Shown in pieces: positions 6,323 to 11,285 of a stretch of 11,285 nucleotides of DNA. The notes under the pieces are model-generated. The model worked only from the letters and a program-made list of their open reading frames with translations, was not told the origin of the DNA and did no database searches. This DNA comes from JBBRSL01 sp038245435 (GTDB taxonomy: Bacteria > Patescibacteriota > Saccharimonadia > Saccharimonadales > CAIOMD01): contig JBBRSL010000030.1 in NCBI GenBank assembly GCA_038245435.1, positions 1-11,285 on the forward strand. The letters run 5' to 3'. The first letter of the stretch is position 1, and each line of letters opens with the position of its first letter. Position numbers and translations under genes: made by a program.

Positions 6323-6339
6323 AACAATCTAGTATGTTA
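6323..6339 (-). repeat. Right terminal inverted repeat of the cassette
   Basis: AACAATCTAGTATGTTA, the exact reverse complement of 4690-4706. The flanking native sequence (AGGTACCCC) shows no direct repeat with the left flank beyond the TA dinucleotide. Confidence 0.9.
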
Positions 6340-6389
6340 AGGTACCCCTGTAAACCCGTATGAAACCATAAGAATTTTAGGGTAGATAT

Positions 6390-6418
6390 ACTATAGCATA
6401 AAATAGTAAATAATGCAA
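6390..6418 (-). promoter_or_regulatory. Extended -10 promoter pointing into the cassette
   Basis: On the minus strand: TTGCAT (6418-6413) as -35, a 17-base spacer, and TGC followed by TATAGT (6395-6390) as extended -10. Predicted +1 is near 6383. The transcript would cross the right inverted repeat and the 21-bp hairpin and reach the secreted-protein gene at 6212. The promoter lies outside the repeat, in AT-rich native-looking sequence. Confidence 0.6.
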
Positions 6419-6509
6419 TACTTTTATGAGTGTTTAACAGTGGTAGGAAGTGTAAATTTTATGCACTTTTTAAGCCATAAACTAAGCATAAATACCAGCC
6501 ACAGCACTC

Positions 6510-6538
6510 TAGACAATAAAGCTCTAATCTGTTAAAGT
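6510..6538 (+). promoter_or_regulatory. Promoter of rplK-rplA
   Basis: TAGACA (6510-6515), a 17-base spacer and TAAAGT (6533-6538) preceded by TG plus one base. Predicted start is near 6545, giving a leader of about 80 bases before rplK. Confidence 0.5.
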
Positions 6539-6623
6539 ACTTAGGTTACGCACTTCTGAAACAAGAAGGAGAGTGAGTAAGGGGCTTCAAACCTGAAAAC
6601 TCGTTAAATCTAAGGAGATAGTT

Positions 6624-7052
6624 ATGGCTAAAGCCGTAAAAGCAAACTTAAAAATGAAAATTAAAGCCGGCCAGGCATCGGCAGCGCCTCCAGTAGGTAG
6701 CTCACTTGGTCAGCACGGCGTTAACATGATGGATTTCATTAATCCATTTAACGACGCCACTAAAGACCGCATGGGTCAAGAAGTAACCGTTCACATCACC
6801 ATTTACGAAGATCGTACAATGGATTGGCGTGTTGTCGGTACCCCTACAGATATCCTTATTCTTAAGGCTTTAGGTATTCCTAAAGGTTCTGGCCGCCCAA
6901 ACACCGAAAAGGTAAGCAAAAAGCTCACAGATGCAATGCTTACTGATATCGCTACTGCAAAAGCGGGCGATATGAACACCGAAGATATCCCAGCTGTTAA
7001 AAAGATGGTTGCCGGTACTGCACGCAGTATGGGTGTAGAAGTCGAAGGCTAG
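6624..7052 (+). CDS. rplK: 50S ribosomal protein L11
   Basis: L11, which with 23S rRNA helices 43-44 forms the GTPase-associated centre of the large subunit. The N-terminal domain carries the hallmark AGQASAAPPVGSSLGQHGVN (16-35), and the C-terminal RNA-binding domain ends GTARSMGVEVEG (131-142). Length of 142 equals the family standard. A strong AAGGAG (6612-6617) precedes the ATG with six-base spacing. It begins the rplK-unknown-rplA operon. Its usual upstream neighbour nusG is separated from it by the GC-rich cassette, so it depends on the promoter at 6510-6538. Confidence 0.98.
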   Translation: MAKAVKANLKMKIKAGQASAAPPVGSSLGQHGVNMMDFINPFNDATKDRMGQEVTVHITIYEDRTMDWRVVGTPTDILILKALGIPKGSGRPNTEKVSKKLTDAMLTDIATAKAGDMNTEDIPAVKKMVAGTARSMGVEVEG

Positions 7053-7054
7053 AT

Positions 7055-7588
7055 ATGGCTATTCACGAAAGCTACCCAGCTGATTCAACTAACCGCTTTG
7101 GCCGCGCTGAACTATCAGAGGCTGGTACGTGGGTTGCGCCGATTGGCGAACTGTACGACGACCAAACTAGCGAAGAAGTCGTAGAGCCAAAAAACCCGTT
7201 TTTTTCATATGTTGATTCATATGGTGAAAAATTTGGTACTTGGGATTATAACGCTCACGTAGCGTGGGCATTACGTGTGTTTGCTCGCACAGAGCAACAA
7301 CTTGCTACTGCAGAATCAGCAGAACAAGCGACAGCTATTCAGGCAGAGTTTAAAGCTACGGAAGCGAACAATGTAGGGCTATTTAATAAAGCTGCAGACT
7401 TTATTGTGGAGCAGAAAGCAGCTTCTAATAAAGCACTTCTTGATCAGATGCAAGCTGCGTTAGTAGCGCTTGAAACAGGTGATAAAGATACATATGTAGA
7501 GATTGAACGAATTTTACATGATACCAATTCTATAGATACCGCAGATATTCGCGCAAGAATTGCCGAAGACCGGGCTGTTAACGACTAA
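7055..7588 (+). CDS. Unrecognised 177-residue protein between rplK and rplA
   Basis: A hydrophilic protein with no signal peptide, membrane segment or cysteine. The N-terminal 75 residues contain aromatic-rich patches (NPFFSYVDSYGEKFGTWDY, 47-65). The rest (about 75-177) is alanine- and glutamate-rich and probably helical (QMQAALVALETGDKDTYVEIERIL, in two pieces around 131-154). The start lies two bases after the rplK stop, with GAAGG overlapping the end of rplK, so it should be translated with L11. rplK and rplA are adjacent in almost all bacteria, so a gene here is unusual. Its operon position suggests a role linked to translation or simply a lineage-specific insertion; I recognise no family. 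Codon use matches its native neighbours. Confidence 0.85.
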   Translation: MAIHESYPADSTNRFGRAELSEAGTWVAPIGELYDDQTSEEVVEPKNPFFSYVDSYGEKFGTWDYNAHVAWALRVFARTEQQLATAESAEQATAIQAEFKATEANNVGLFNKAADFIVEQKAASNKALLDQMQAALVALETGDKDTYVEIERILHDTNSIDTADIRARIAEDRAVND

Positions 7589-7604
7589 TAATTAATTTGT
7601 GGGA

Positions 7605-7618
7605 GGCTTGAAAAAGCC
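7605..7618 (+). promoter_or_regulatory. GAAA-tetraloop hairpin before rplA
   Basis: GGCTT and AAGCC form a five-bp stem closed by a GAAA loop, 25 bases upstream of the rplA start and just before its ribosome binding site (AAAGGA, 7631-7636). It might modulate rplA translation; the stem is short enough to be chance. Confidence 0.3.
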
Positions 7619-7643
7619 GTATGCACCACGAAAGGATATAACT

Positions 7644-8690
7644 ATGGCAGAAGCCAAGAAGAAACTTACCAAGAAACAAGCCGAAGAGCTTAAAACCGCT
7701 GAAAAAGAAGCAGTTGCAAAGACAAGTGAAAAGATCTCCGAAATCTTAGAAACTGAAGCCATTGCAGAAGCAATCGTCGAGGCTGAGCACGAAATCGAAG
7801 CCGAAGAAGCTGCAGCTAATGAAGCTACTCTACCGTCTGACGTCAAAATTCCAGCATCCAAAGTAGCTAAGGCTGGTAAGCGGAGCGCAAAAGCAATTGC
7901 TGAAGTCGAAGAAAAGCAAGCTAAAGAAGAGCGCAAGGCTGATACAAGCGAAGAAAAGCAAGTTGTTAAGGCCGTACCTAAAGCCCGCACTCGTTTAGAG
8001 CGCCAAGGCAAAAAGATGCGCGCAGCAGCCGCACTTGTCGAAAAAGGTAAAGAATATGGCATCAAAGAAGCTTTAGAAGTTGCGACTAAAACCAGTACGA
8101 CTAAATTTGATTCTACTGTTGAGCTACACGTGAACCTTGGTGTTGACCCACGTCATGCTGACCAAAACATTCGTCAAACACTTGTGTTGCCTGCCGGTAC
8201 CGGTAAAAACGTTAAAGTTGCAGTATTCGCTGAAGCAGATGATGCTGCAAAAGCTAAAAAGGCTGGTGCAGATATTGCTGGGAGCGAAGAATTTTTAGCG
8301 CAACTCGACAAGGGCGTTATCGACTTTGACGTACTTATAGCTACTCCTGCTGTAATGCCTAAGCTTGGTAAGTATGCTCGCGTACTTGGGCCAAAAGGTT
8401 TAATGCCAAGCCCAAAGAGTGGCACCGTTACAACTGATGTTGAAAAGGCAGTTGCCGAAGCAAAAGCTGGTAAGGTTGAGTTCCGTGTTGATACAACCGG
8501 AATCGTACACCTTGGTGTTGGTAAAGTTAGTTTTGGTGCTGATAAGCTCGCTCAAAACGTTAATGCGGTACTTGCAGCCATTAAGGCTGCAAAACCTGCA
8601 AGTGTTAAGGGTGTCTACCTAAAGTCTATTTATATCACTACAACAATGGGCCCATCGCTCAAAATTGCAAATAGCGAAATAAACGTCTAG
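7644..8690 (+). CDS. rplA: 50S ribosomal protein L1 with a long charged N-terminal extension
   Basis: L1 forms the mobile stalk at the E site of the large subunit and in many bacteria represses its own operon. The L1 core runs from about residue 117 to 348: QGKKMRAAAALVEKG (121-135), NLGVDPRHADQNIR (164-177), VLPAGTGKNVKVAVF (181-195) and GPKGLMPSPKSGTVTTDV (249-266) are diagnostic. The first 115 residues or so are a lysine-, glutamate- and alanine-rich extension, probably helical or disordered, making the protein 348 residues against about 230 for typical L1. I chose the ATG at 7644 because AAAGGA lies seven bases upstream; a GTG at 7599 would add 15 residues but has no ribosome binding site. 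It is the last gene of the operon and is followed by a strong terminator. Confidence 0.96.
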   Translation: MAEAKKKLTKKQAEELKTAEKEAVAKTSEKISEILETEAIAEAIVEAEHEIEAEEAAANEATLPSDVKIPASKVAKAGKRSAKAIAEVEEKQAKEERKADTSEEKQVVKAVPKARTRLERQGKKMRAAAALVEKGKEYGIKEALEVATKTSTTKFDSTVELHVNLGVDPRHADQNIRQTLVLPAGTGKNVKVAVFAEADDAAKAKKAGADIAGSEEFLAQLDKGVIDFDVLIATPAVMPKLGKYARVLGPKGLMPSPKSGTVTTDVEKAVAEAKAGKVEFRVDTTGIVHLGVGKVSFGADKLAQNVNAVLAAIKAAKPASVKGVYLKSIYITTTMGPSLKIANSEINV

Positions 8691-8718
8691 TTCGAATATA
8701 TAATTTCGAATTTAAATT
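8691..8718. repeat. Short AT-rich palindromes after rplA
   Basis: TTCGAA occurs at 8691-8696 and 8705-8710, giving a near-palindromic 20-mer, and AATTTAAATT (8709-8718) is a perfect palindrome. They lie between the rplA stop and the terminator. They may only be AT-rich spacer. Confidence 0.35.
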
Positions 8719-8722
8719 AGAA

Positions 8723-8750
8723 AAGAGCCGCAGAAATGCGGCTCTTCTTT
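8723..8750. terminator. Bidirectional terminator of rplA and the hydrolase gene
   Basis: AAGAGCCGCA and TGCGGCTCTT make a perfect 10-bp stem around a GAAA loop (8733-8736), followed by CTTT on the plus strand and, read the other way, by TTTTCTAATTT. It stands between two convergent genes, so it can serve rplA and the hydrolase gene whose stop is at 8749. Confidence 0.9.
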
Positions 8751-9756
8751 ATGGTTTGTGGAGTCGGGGGTTTGCCCGAGCATGGACGAGAGATCTAAAG
8801 TGCATTGTTAAGCCTTCGTTATATTGGCCTGGGAAATCCGTCGGGCACGCGTGATAGCGAGTATCGAGAGGTAGTGAAGCCATAGAATTGTAGAATTTAT
8901 CGTTATATTTACCGTGAGCTTGCAATACTTTCACGACTCGGTCAAGATTTGGGTCAATCGGCGAAATATATGCAGTATCGGCAGTTTCTTTTACTTTATT
9001 AGCGTAACTACCCTCATTGGCATTCACCAGTGCCGACATTTGATCGCGCCAAACCGCTGGGGCGACTCCAGAACCAGTTACTCTGGCAGCGTCTTGAAGC
9101 TGTTCCCAGATGCTAAGGTCATGGTTTGGGTCACGCCAAGTACTATTTATAGTTTCACCAATAAGTTTAGAAATGTAGCCTGGCGGGTATGCGCTGGTGA
9201 TTTTTTCGAGAATAGCGGCTAGTTTTTCATCCTTGACGTCGTCGACGTCGAACGGTGAGCCATCAGCTATTACGCAATTAATCTCTTTCACATCACTGTC
9301 ATTAACAATATCTAGTCCTGCAATAGTACCAATGCTATGGCCAAAAAGTCTCAGCCGTTTTATTTTGCGCTCCCAGGCTAACTTATTGAGCTGCTCGACT
9401 ACCTCGTATTTAGCGAATCCTTCATCTGAAAGTTGCATGAACGCAACAGGAGCCATAAGCTCGAGTGATGTGCGTAGTGTTGAGGCAATACCAAAACTAC
9501 TTTGTACTCCAAGGCCTGGGCTTACGAGCCATAACTCATCAGAAGTCGTGTCTTTATGCTCAGGTAGCATTGCTACTTCGGTTTGCTTATCGTTCCAAAT
9601 AACCTTTGCCAGGCCTTGGTCGGCAAATACAAAGGCTTCTGCAACAGCGGCCATGCCGATTAAGAACTTGCGACGCGAAATACGTGTGTCCTCAGCCTTA
9701 AATTCAGGGCTGAAGTGCCGAAGCTCTTTTTCGAACCGTTTTTGTTCGCGCGACAT
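8749..9756 (-). CDS. Tat-motif alpha/beta-hydrolase-like protein
   Basis: A 335-residue protein with a serine-hydrolase nucleophile elbow GHSIG (139-143, Ser141) after the strand IKRLRLF, as in alpha/beta-hydrolases. The likely oxyanion strand is LWLVSPGLGVQ (75-85). His319 in TMHFRSLV and an aspartate near 268-271 are candidate triad members. The N-terminus holds SRRKFLIG (27-34) and a hydrophobic stretch to about residue 50 ending DQGLA, which fits a twin-arginine signal or uncleaved anchor behind an unusually long charged n-region. The substrate is unknown; lipase, esterase or acyltransferase roles are possible. It converges on rplA and diverges from thyX. No Shine-Dalgarno sequence is visible; a -10-like TACTAT lies eight bases from the ATG. 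Confidence 0.75.
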   Translation of the reverse strand: MSREQKRFEKELRHFSPEFKAEDTRISRRKFLIGMAAVAEAFVFADQGLAKVIWNDKQTEVAMLPEHKDTTSDELWLVSPGLGVQSSFGIASTLRTSLELMAPVAFMQLSDEGFAKYEVVEQLNKLAWERKIKRLRLFGHSIGTIAGLDIVNDSDVKEINCVIADGSPFDVDDVKDEKLAAILEKITSAYPPGYISKLIGETINSTWRDPNHDLSIWEQLQDAARVTGSGVAPAVWRDQMSALVNANEGSYANKVKETADTAYISPIDPNLDRVVKVLQAHGKYNDKFYNSMASLPLDTRYHACPTDFPGQYNEGLTMHFRSLVHARANPRLHKP

Positions 9757-9764
9757 ATATGCAT

Positions 9765-9770
9765 ATAGTA
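9765..9770 (-). promoter_or_regulatory. Candidate -10 of the hydrolase gene
   Basis: TACTAT on the minus strand ends eight bases before the ATG at 9756, so the transcript would be leaderless or nearly so. No good -35 is visible. Confidence 0.35.
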
Positions 9771-9792
9771 GTACGCCTCAATCTAGCGCATT

Positions 9793-9840
9793 ACAACATT
9801 TATCTGTGCAATCGTCTAAATCACAACATTTATAAGTGTT
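9793..9840 (+). promoter_or_regulatory. Direct repeats and palindrome upstream of thyX (possible operators)
   Basis: ACAACATTTAT occurs at 9793-9803 and again at 9823-9833, exactly 30 bases apart, close to three helical turns. The second copy begins a near-palindrome, AACATTTATAAGTGTT (9825-9840), that covers the -35 position of the thyX promoter. The first copy continues as the related AACATTTATCTGTGCA. This layout suits two binding sites for one regulator controlling thyX, the divergent hydrolase gene, or both. Confidence 0.45.
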
Positions 9841-9847
9841 ATTAATT

Positions 9848-9856
9848 TGCTATGAT
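9848..9856 (+). promoter_or_regulatory. Extended -10 promoter of thyX
   Basis: TGC followed by TATGAT is a strong extended -10. The -35 region is poor and overlaps the palindrome at 9825-9840. Predicted +1 is near 9863, leaving a leader of about 36 bases with the ribosome binding site GAAGGGAG at 9885-9892. The promoter is in AT-rich sequence although the gene is GC-rich. Confidence 0.55.
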
Positions 9857-9898
9857 TAGGTGCAAGTGGGTAGATCTTTCAATTGAAGGGAGACTCCG

Positions 9899-10630
9899 GT
9901 GACAGAGCCGGCAGATCAAGAGGTTCAGTTCCGGAGTGATGTCACTGTGGAGCTGGTCAAGGCAAGTGCATCGGATGCCGATGTGCTGTTCGCGGCACGT
10001 GTGTCGACCAAGGGTGAGCAGTCACTCGATGATGTCGGCGTTGACGCCAGTCGTTCGGCTGGGCTCATCAACTACTTGATGCGAGACAGGCATGGAAGCC
10101 CGTTCGAGCACACTTCGTTCACGTTCTTCGTTCGTGCGCCGATATTCATGTGGCGCGAGCACATGCGACACCGCATCGCCAGCTATAACGAAGAAAGCGG
10201 GCGCTACCGCGAGCTGGAGCCAGTGTTCTACGTGCCAGGGCCTGAGCGCAACCTGGTACAGCAGGGCAAACCTGGCGCCTACGAGTTCGTGCCGGGTACC
10301 GCCGAGCAGTACAAGTTGGTCGTCGAACAGACAAAGCAGTCGTGCGCTCAGGCGTATGCCGCCTACCAGGCGATGCTCGCGGCTGACGTTGCGCGTGAAG
10401 TGGCACGTATCGTGCTGCCGGTGAACATCTACTCGAGTGCGTACGTCACCATGAATGCGCGAGCTCTGATGAACTTCTTGAGCTTGCGTACTAAGCGTGA
10501 AGGTTCGCACTTCCCGAGCTTCCCTCAACGAGAAATCGAGATGGTGGCAGAGAAGTACGAAACCGAGTTCCAACGGCTCATGCCGCTGACGTACAACGCG
10601 TTCCAGGACAACGGTCGCGTCGCTCCCTGA
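9899..10630 (+). CDS. thyX: FAD-dependent thymidylate synthase ThyX (actinobacterial type)
   Basis: ThyX converts dUMP to dTMP with methylenetetrahydrofolate, FAD and NADPH. The signature RHRxxxxxxxS is complete (R90, H91, R92 to S100, in RHRIASYNEES), with RDRHGSPFEHTSF (62-74) upstream and NARALMNFLSLR (186-197) and SFPQREIEM (207-215) downstream as in the family. Length is 243 and all conserved blocks are present. From memory it is much closer to Streptomyces-type ThyX (YNEESGRYRELEPVFYVPG) than to the shorter mycobacterial type. It starts with GTG at 9899, six bases after GAAGGGAG. GC content is high (38 of 60 bases in the line from 10261) beside AT-rich neighbours, pointing to recent transfer, probably from an actinobacterium. 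Its neighbour dcd belongs to the same pathway. Confidence 0.96.
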   Translation: MTEPADQEVQFRSDVTVELVKASASDADVLFAARVSTKGEQSLDDVGVDASRSAGLINYLMRDRHGSPFEHTSFTFFVRAPIFMWREHMRHRIASYNEESGRYRELEPVFYVPGPERNLVQQGKPGAYEFVPGTAEQYKLVVEQTKQSCAQAYAAYQAMLAADVAREVARIVLPVNIYSSAYVTMNARALMNFLSLRTKREGSHFPSFPQREIEMVAEKYETEFQRLMPLTYNAFQDNGRVAP

Positions 10631-10638
10631 TCGAACCA

Positions 10639-10692
10639 CCCCGTGTGAGGGGCCTGGTGTGGCAGTAATGCCCACTATGGCCCCTCACCGGG
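10639..10692 (+). terminator. Long GC-rich hairpin after thyX
   Basis: GTGAGGGGCC (10645-10654) pairs perfectly with GGCCCCTCAC (10679-10688). CCCG and CGGG extend the stem past one bulged T, and GGCA/TGCC form an inner stem around GTAA. There is no U-tract. It resembles the hairpin after the secreted-protein gene and is probably a terminator that came with thyX. Only 21 bases separate it from the dcd start. Confidence 0.7.
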
Positions 10693-10713
10693 CGCAAACA
10701 ATAAAGGGGTAAT

Positions 10714-11285
10714 ATGTTTGAAATAACAGGTACATATAGCAATACGCAAATCAGAAAAGCCATCGAAAATGGCCATATTGTTTGTGTACCGCTTGTTCCA
10801 GAACATATTAATGGCAGCAGTGTCGATGTTACGCTCGGTATGCACTTTTACCGCATCAAAGATCGCCGTGTAGGCGCGCTTGTCTATAACCCCTACGATA
10901 AAACACAGGTAGAGCGTCATTTTGAATATAACAAAGCCGAAACACACCAACAGGCAATTGAGCGTTTAGGGGTAGCGCCGCTTGAAAACGTGCCGCTCGA
11001 CCAGCCAGTTATCCATTTAGAGCCCGGTGAGCGTATTTTGGGCCATACGCACGAGTTTATTGGTATAAAAGCCCCTGGCACTAGTAGTCTGCAGGCGCGT
11101 AGCACAACAGGCCGTAACGGCATCGCTGTTTGCTTAGATGCCGGTTGGGGAGACCCAGGGTATATTAACCGCTGGACTATGGAAATCTACAATATGCACA
11201 AAGAAAAGCATATGATTTTGCCAGTTGGTACACGGATTGCACAGCTGGTGTTTTATCACACTGGGCCTGTCGATGGTGAATACAG
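10714..11285 (+). CDS. dcd: dCTP deaminase (partial, runs off the right edge)
   Basis: Deaminates dCTP to dUTP, the precursor of dUMP for ThyX. The first 190 residues are present; the family is about 190, so only the C-terminal tail is missing. Visible motifs are INGSSVDVTLG (32-42), ARSTTGRNGI (128-137), the catalytic-glutamate block WTMEIYN (154-160, Glu157) and LPVGTRIAQLVFY (169-181). Hand alignment with the E. coli enzyme keeps Arg110, Arg115 and Glu138 but shows Cys for His121 and Trp for Arg126, so it is a variant form. AAAGGGG (10703-10709) precedes the ATG. Composition is native-type. There is no room for a separate promoter between the thyX hairpin and this start, so it probably depends on transcription through thyX. 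Confidence 0.9.
   Translation, partial: MFEITGTYSNTQIRKAIENGHIVCVPLVPEHINGSSVDVTLGMHFYRIKDRRVGALVYNPYDKTQVERHFEYNKAETHQQAIERLGVAPLENVPLDQPVIHLEPGERILGHTHEFIGIKAPGTSSLQARSTTGRNGIAVCLDAGWGDPGYINRWTMEIYNMHKEKHMILPVGTRIAQLVFYHTGPVDGEY

Larger units (their letters stand above)
4690..6339. mobile_element. GC-rich cassette bounded by 17-bp inverted repeats
   Basis: A 1650-bp segment starts with TAACATACTAGATTGTT (4690-4706) and ends with its exact reverse complement (6323-6339). Each outer edge is a TA, so the ends can also be read as 15-bp terminal repeats inside a duplicated TA target, as produced by IS630/Tc1/mariner-type transposition. Inside are one secreted-protein gene on the minus strand, a terminator hairpin next to the left repeat and a 21-bp hairpin next to the right repeat. 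Base composition is clearly higher in GC than the flanks (35 of 60 bases in the line from 5341). No transposase or recombinase is encoded. It lies between nusG and rplK, which are normally adjacent. An invertible segment or a passenger moved by an enzyme supplied elsewhere are the main alternatives. Confidence 0.7.
6340..6623. other. 284-bp gene-free interval between the cassette and rplK
   Basis: AT-rich native-type DNA with no convincing gene. It contains the minus-strand promoter pointing into the cassette (6390-6418), a weak hairpin followed by five Ts (6449-6471), the rplK promoter (6510-6538) and a leader of about 80 bases. The leader carries a purine-rich stretch (AGAAGGAGAGTGAGTAAGGGG) and possible pairing of GAGTAAGG with CC...ACTC around 6575-6605. 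The L11 leader is where L1 autoregulates translation in many bacteria, so this is a candidate L1 site, but I cannot align it to a known one. Confidence 0.5.

Noticed and set aside
7592..8065. A 157-codon Ser/Ala-rich minus-strand frame opposite the rplA extension
   Set aside because: It is the complement of Lys/Glu/Ala codons, which always yields Ser/Phe/Leu-rich antisense frames.
9785..9812. dif-like sequence (GCGCATTA, six bases, TTAT) before thyX, suggesting Xer-mediated insertion
   Set aside because: Only the first half-site resembles dif, the second is poor, and no matching site exists on the other side of thyX.
9197..9835. A 212-codon plus-strand frame opposite the hydrolase gene
   Set aside because: It is Ser-rich antisense translation. 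The opposite frame has a GHSIG motif and coherent protein features, and the end of this frame runs through the intergenic repeats.
10022..10675. A 217-codon minus-strand frame opposite thyX
   Set aside because: It mirrors a confidently identified GC-rich gene, has low-complexity His/Arg/Val composition and no initiation signal.
1..11285. CRISPR array or rRNA gene
   Set aside because: No regularly spaced repeats with unique spacers and no recognisable rRNA segments are present.

Overview
The window looks like the chromosome of a small-genome bacterium of the Patescibacteria/CPR type, most plausibly a Saccharibacterium (TM7). This is inferred from the divergent, extended forms of SecE and ribosomal protein L1, compact gene packing, many unfamiliar small proteins, and genes that appear to lack leaders. 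TGA is used as a stop (end of secE), so the recoded-TGA CPR lineages are unlikely. Native genes are moderately AT-rich: two hand-counted 60-base lines gave 45% and 47% GC. Two segments stand out as GC-rich (58% and 63% in hand-counted lines) and look actinobacterial. Saccharibacteria are known epibionts of Actinobacteria, so host-to-epibiont transfer is a natural reading, but it is an inference.

Layout. 1-106 holds the tail of an unknown CDS. 205-1344 is a soluble PAS histidine kinase, convergent with a membrane family-2 glycosyltransferase (2809-1334, minus). Divergent from that is a small P-loop kinase-like protein (2863-3381). 3507-4634 carries secE, nusG and a 56-residue ORF, closed by an intrinsic terminator. 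4690-6339 is a 1650-bp GC-rich cassette bounded by 17-bp perfect inverted repeats. It contains one secreted-protein gene on the minus strand, with a large hairpin next to each repeat. 6624-8690 holds rplK, an unknown 177-codon gene and an N-terminally extended rplA, ending in a bidirectional terminator shared with a Tat-motif alpha/beta-hydrolase-like gene (9756-8749, minus). 9899-10630 is a GC-rich thyX, followed directly by a native-looking dcd that runs off the window.

How it fits together. The conserved secE-nusG-rplK-rplA block is interrupted by the cassette, which sits just after the nusG-side terminator. A good minus-strand promoter lies immediately outside the cassette in native-looking DNA and points into it; thyX is likewise preceded by an AT-rich extended -10. 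Both GC-rich genes therefore appear to be expressed from native-type promoters, while each carries its own long U-tract-poor terminator hairpin. ThyX plus Dcd would give a short route from dCTP through dUTP and dUMP to dTMP. Most promoters I can see are of the extended -10 type (TGn before the -10). Several genes without a Shine-Dalgarno sequence have the -10 placed so that the start codon is the predicted +1, which suggests leaderless mRNAs. The best candidate for an undescribed system is the inverted-repeat-bounded secreted-protein cassette.
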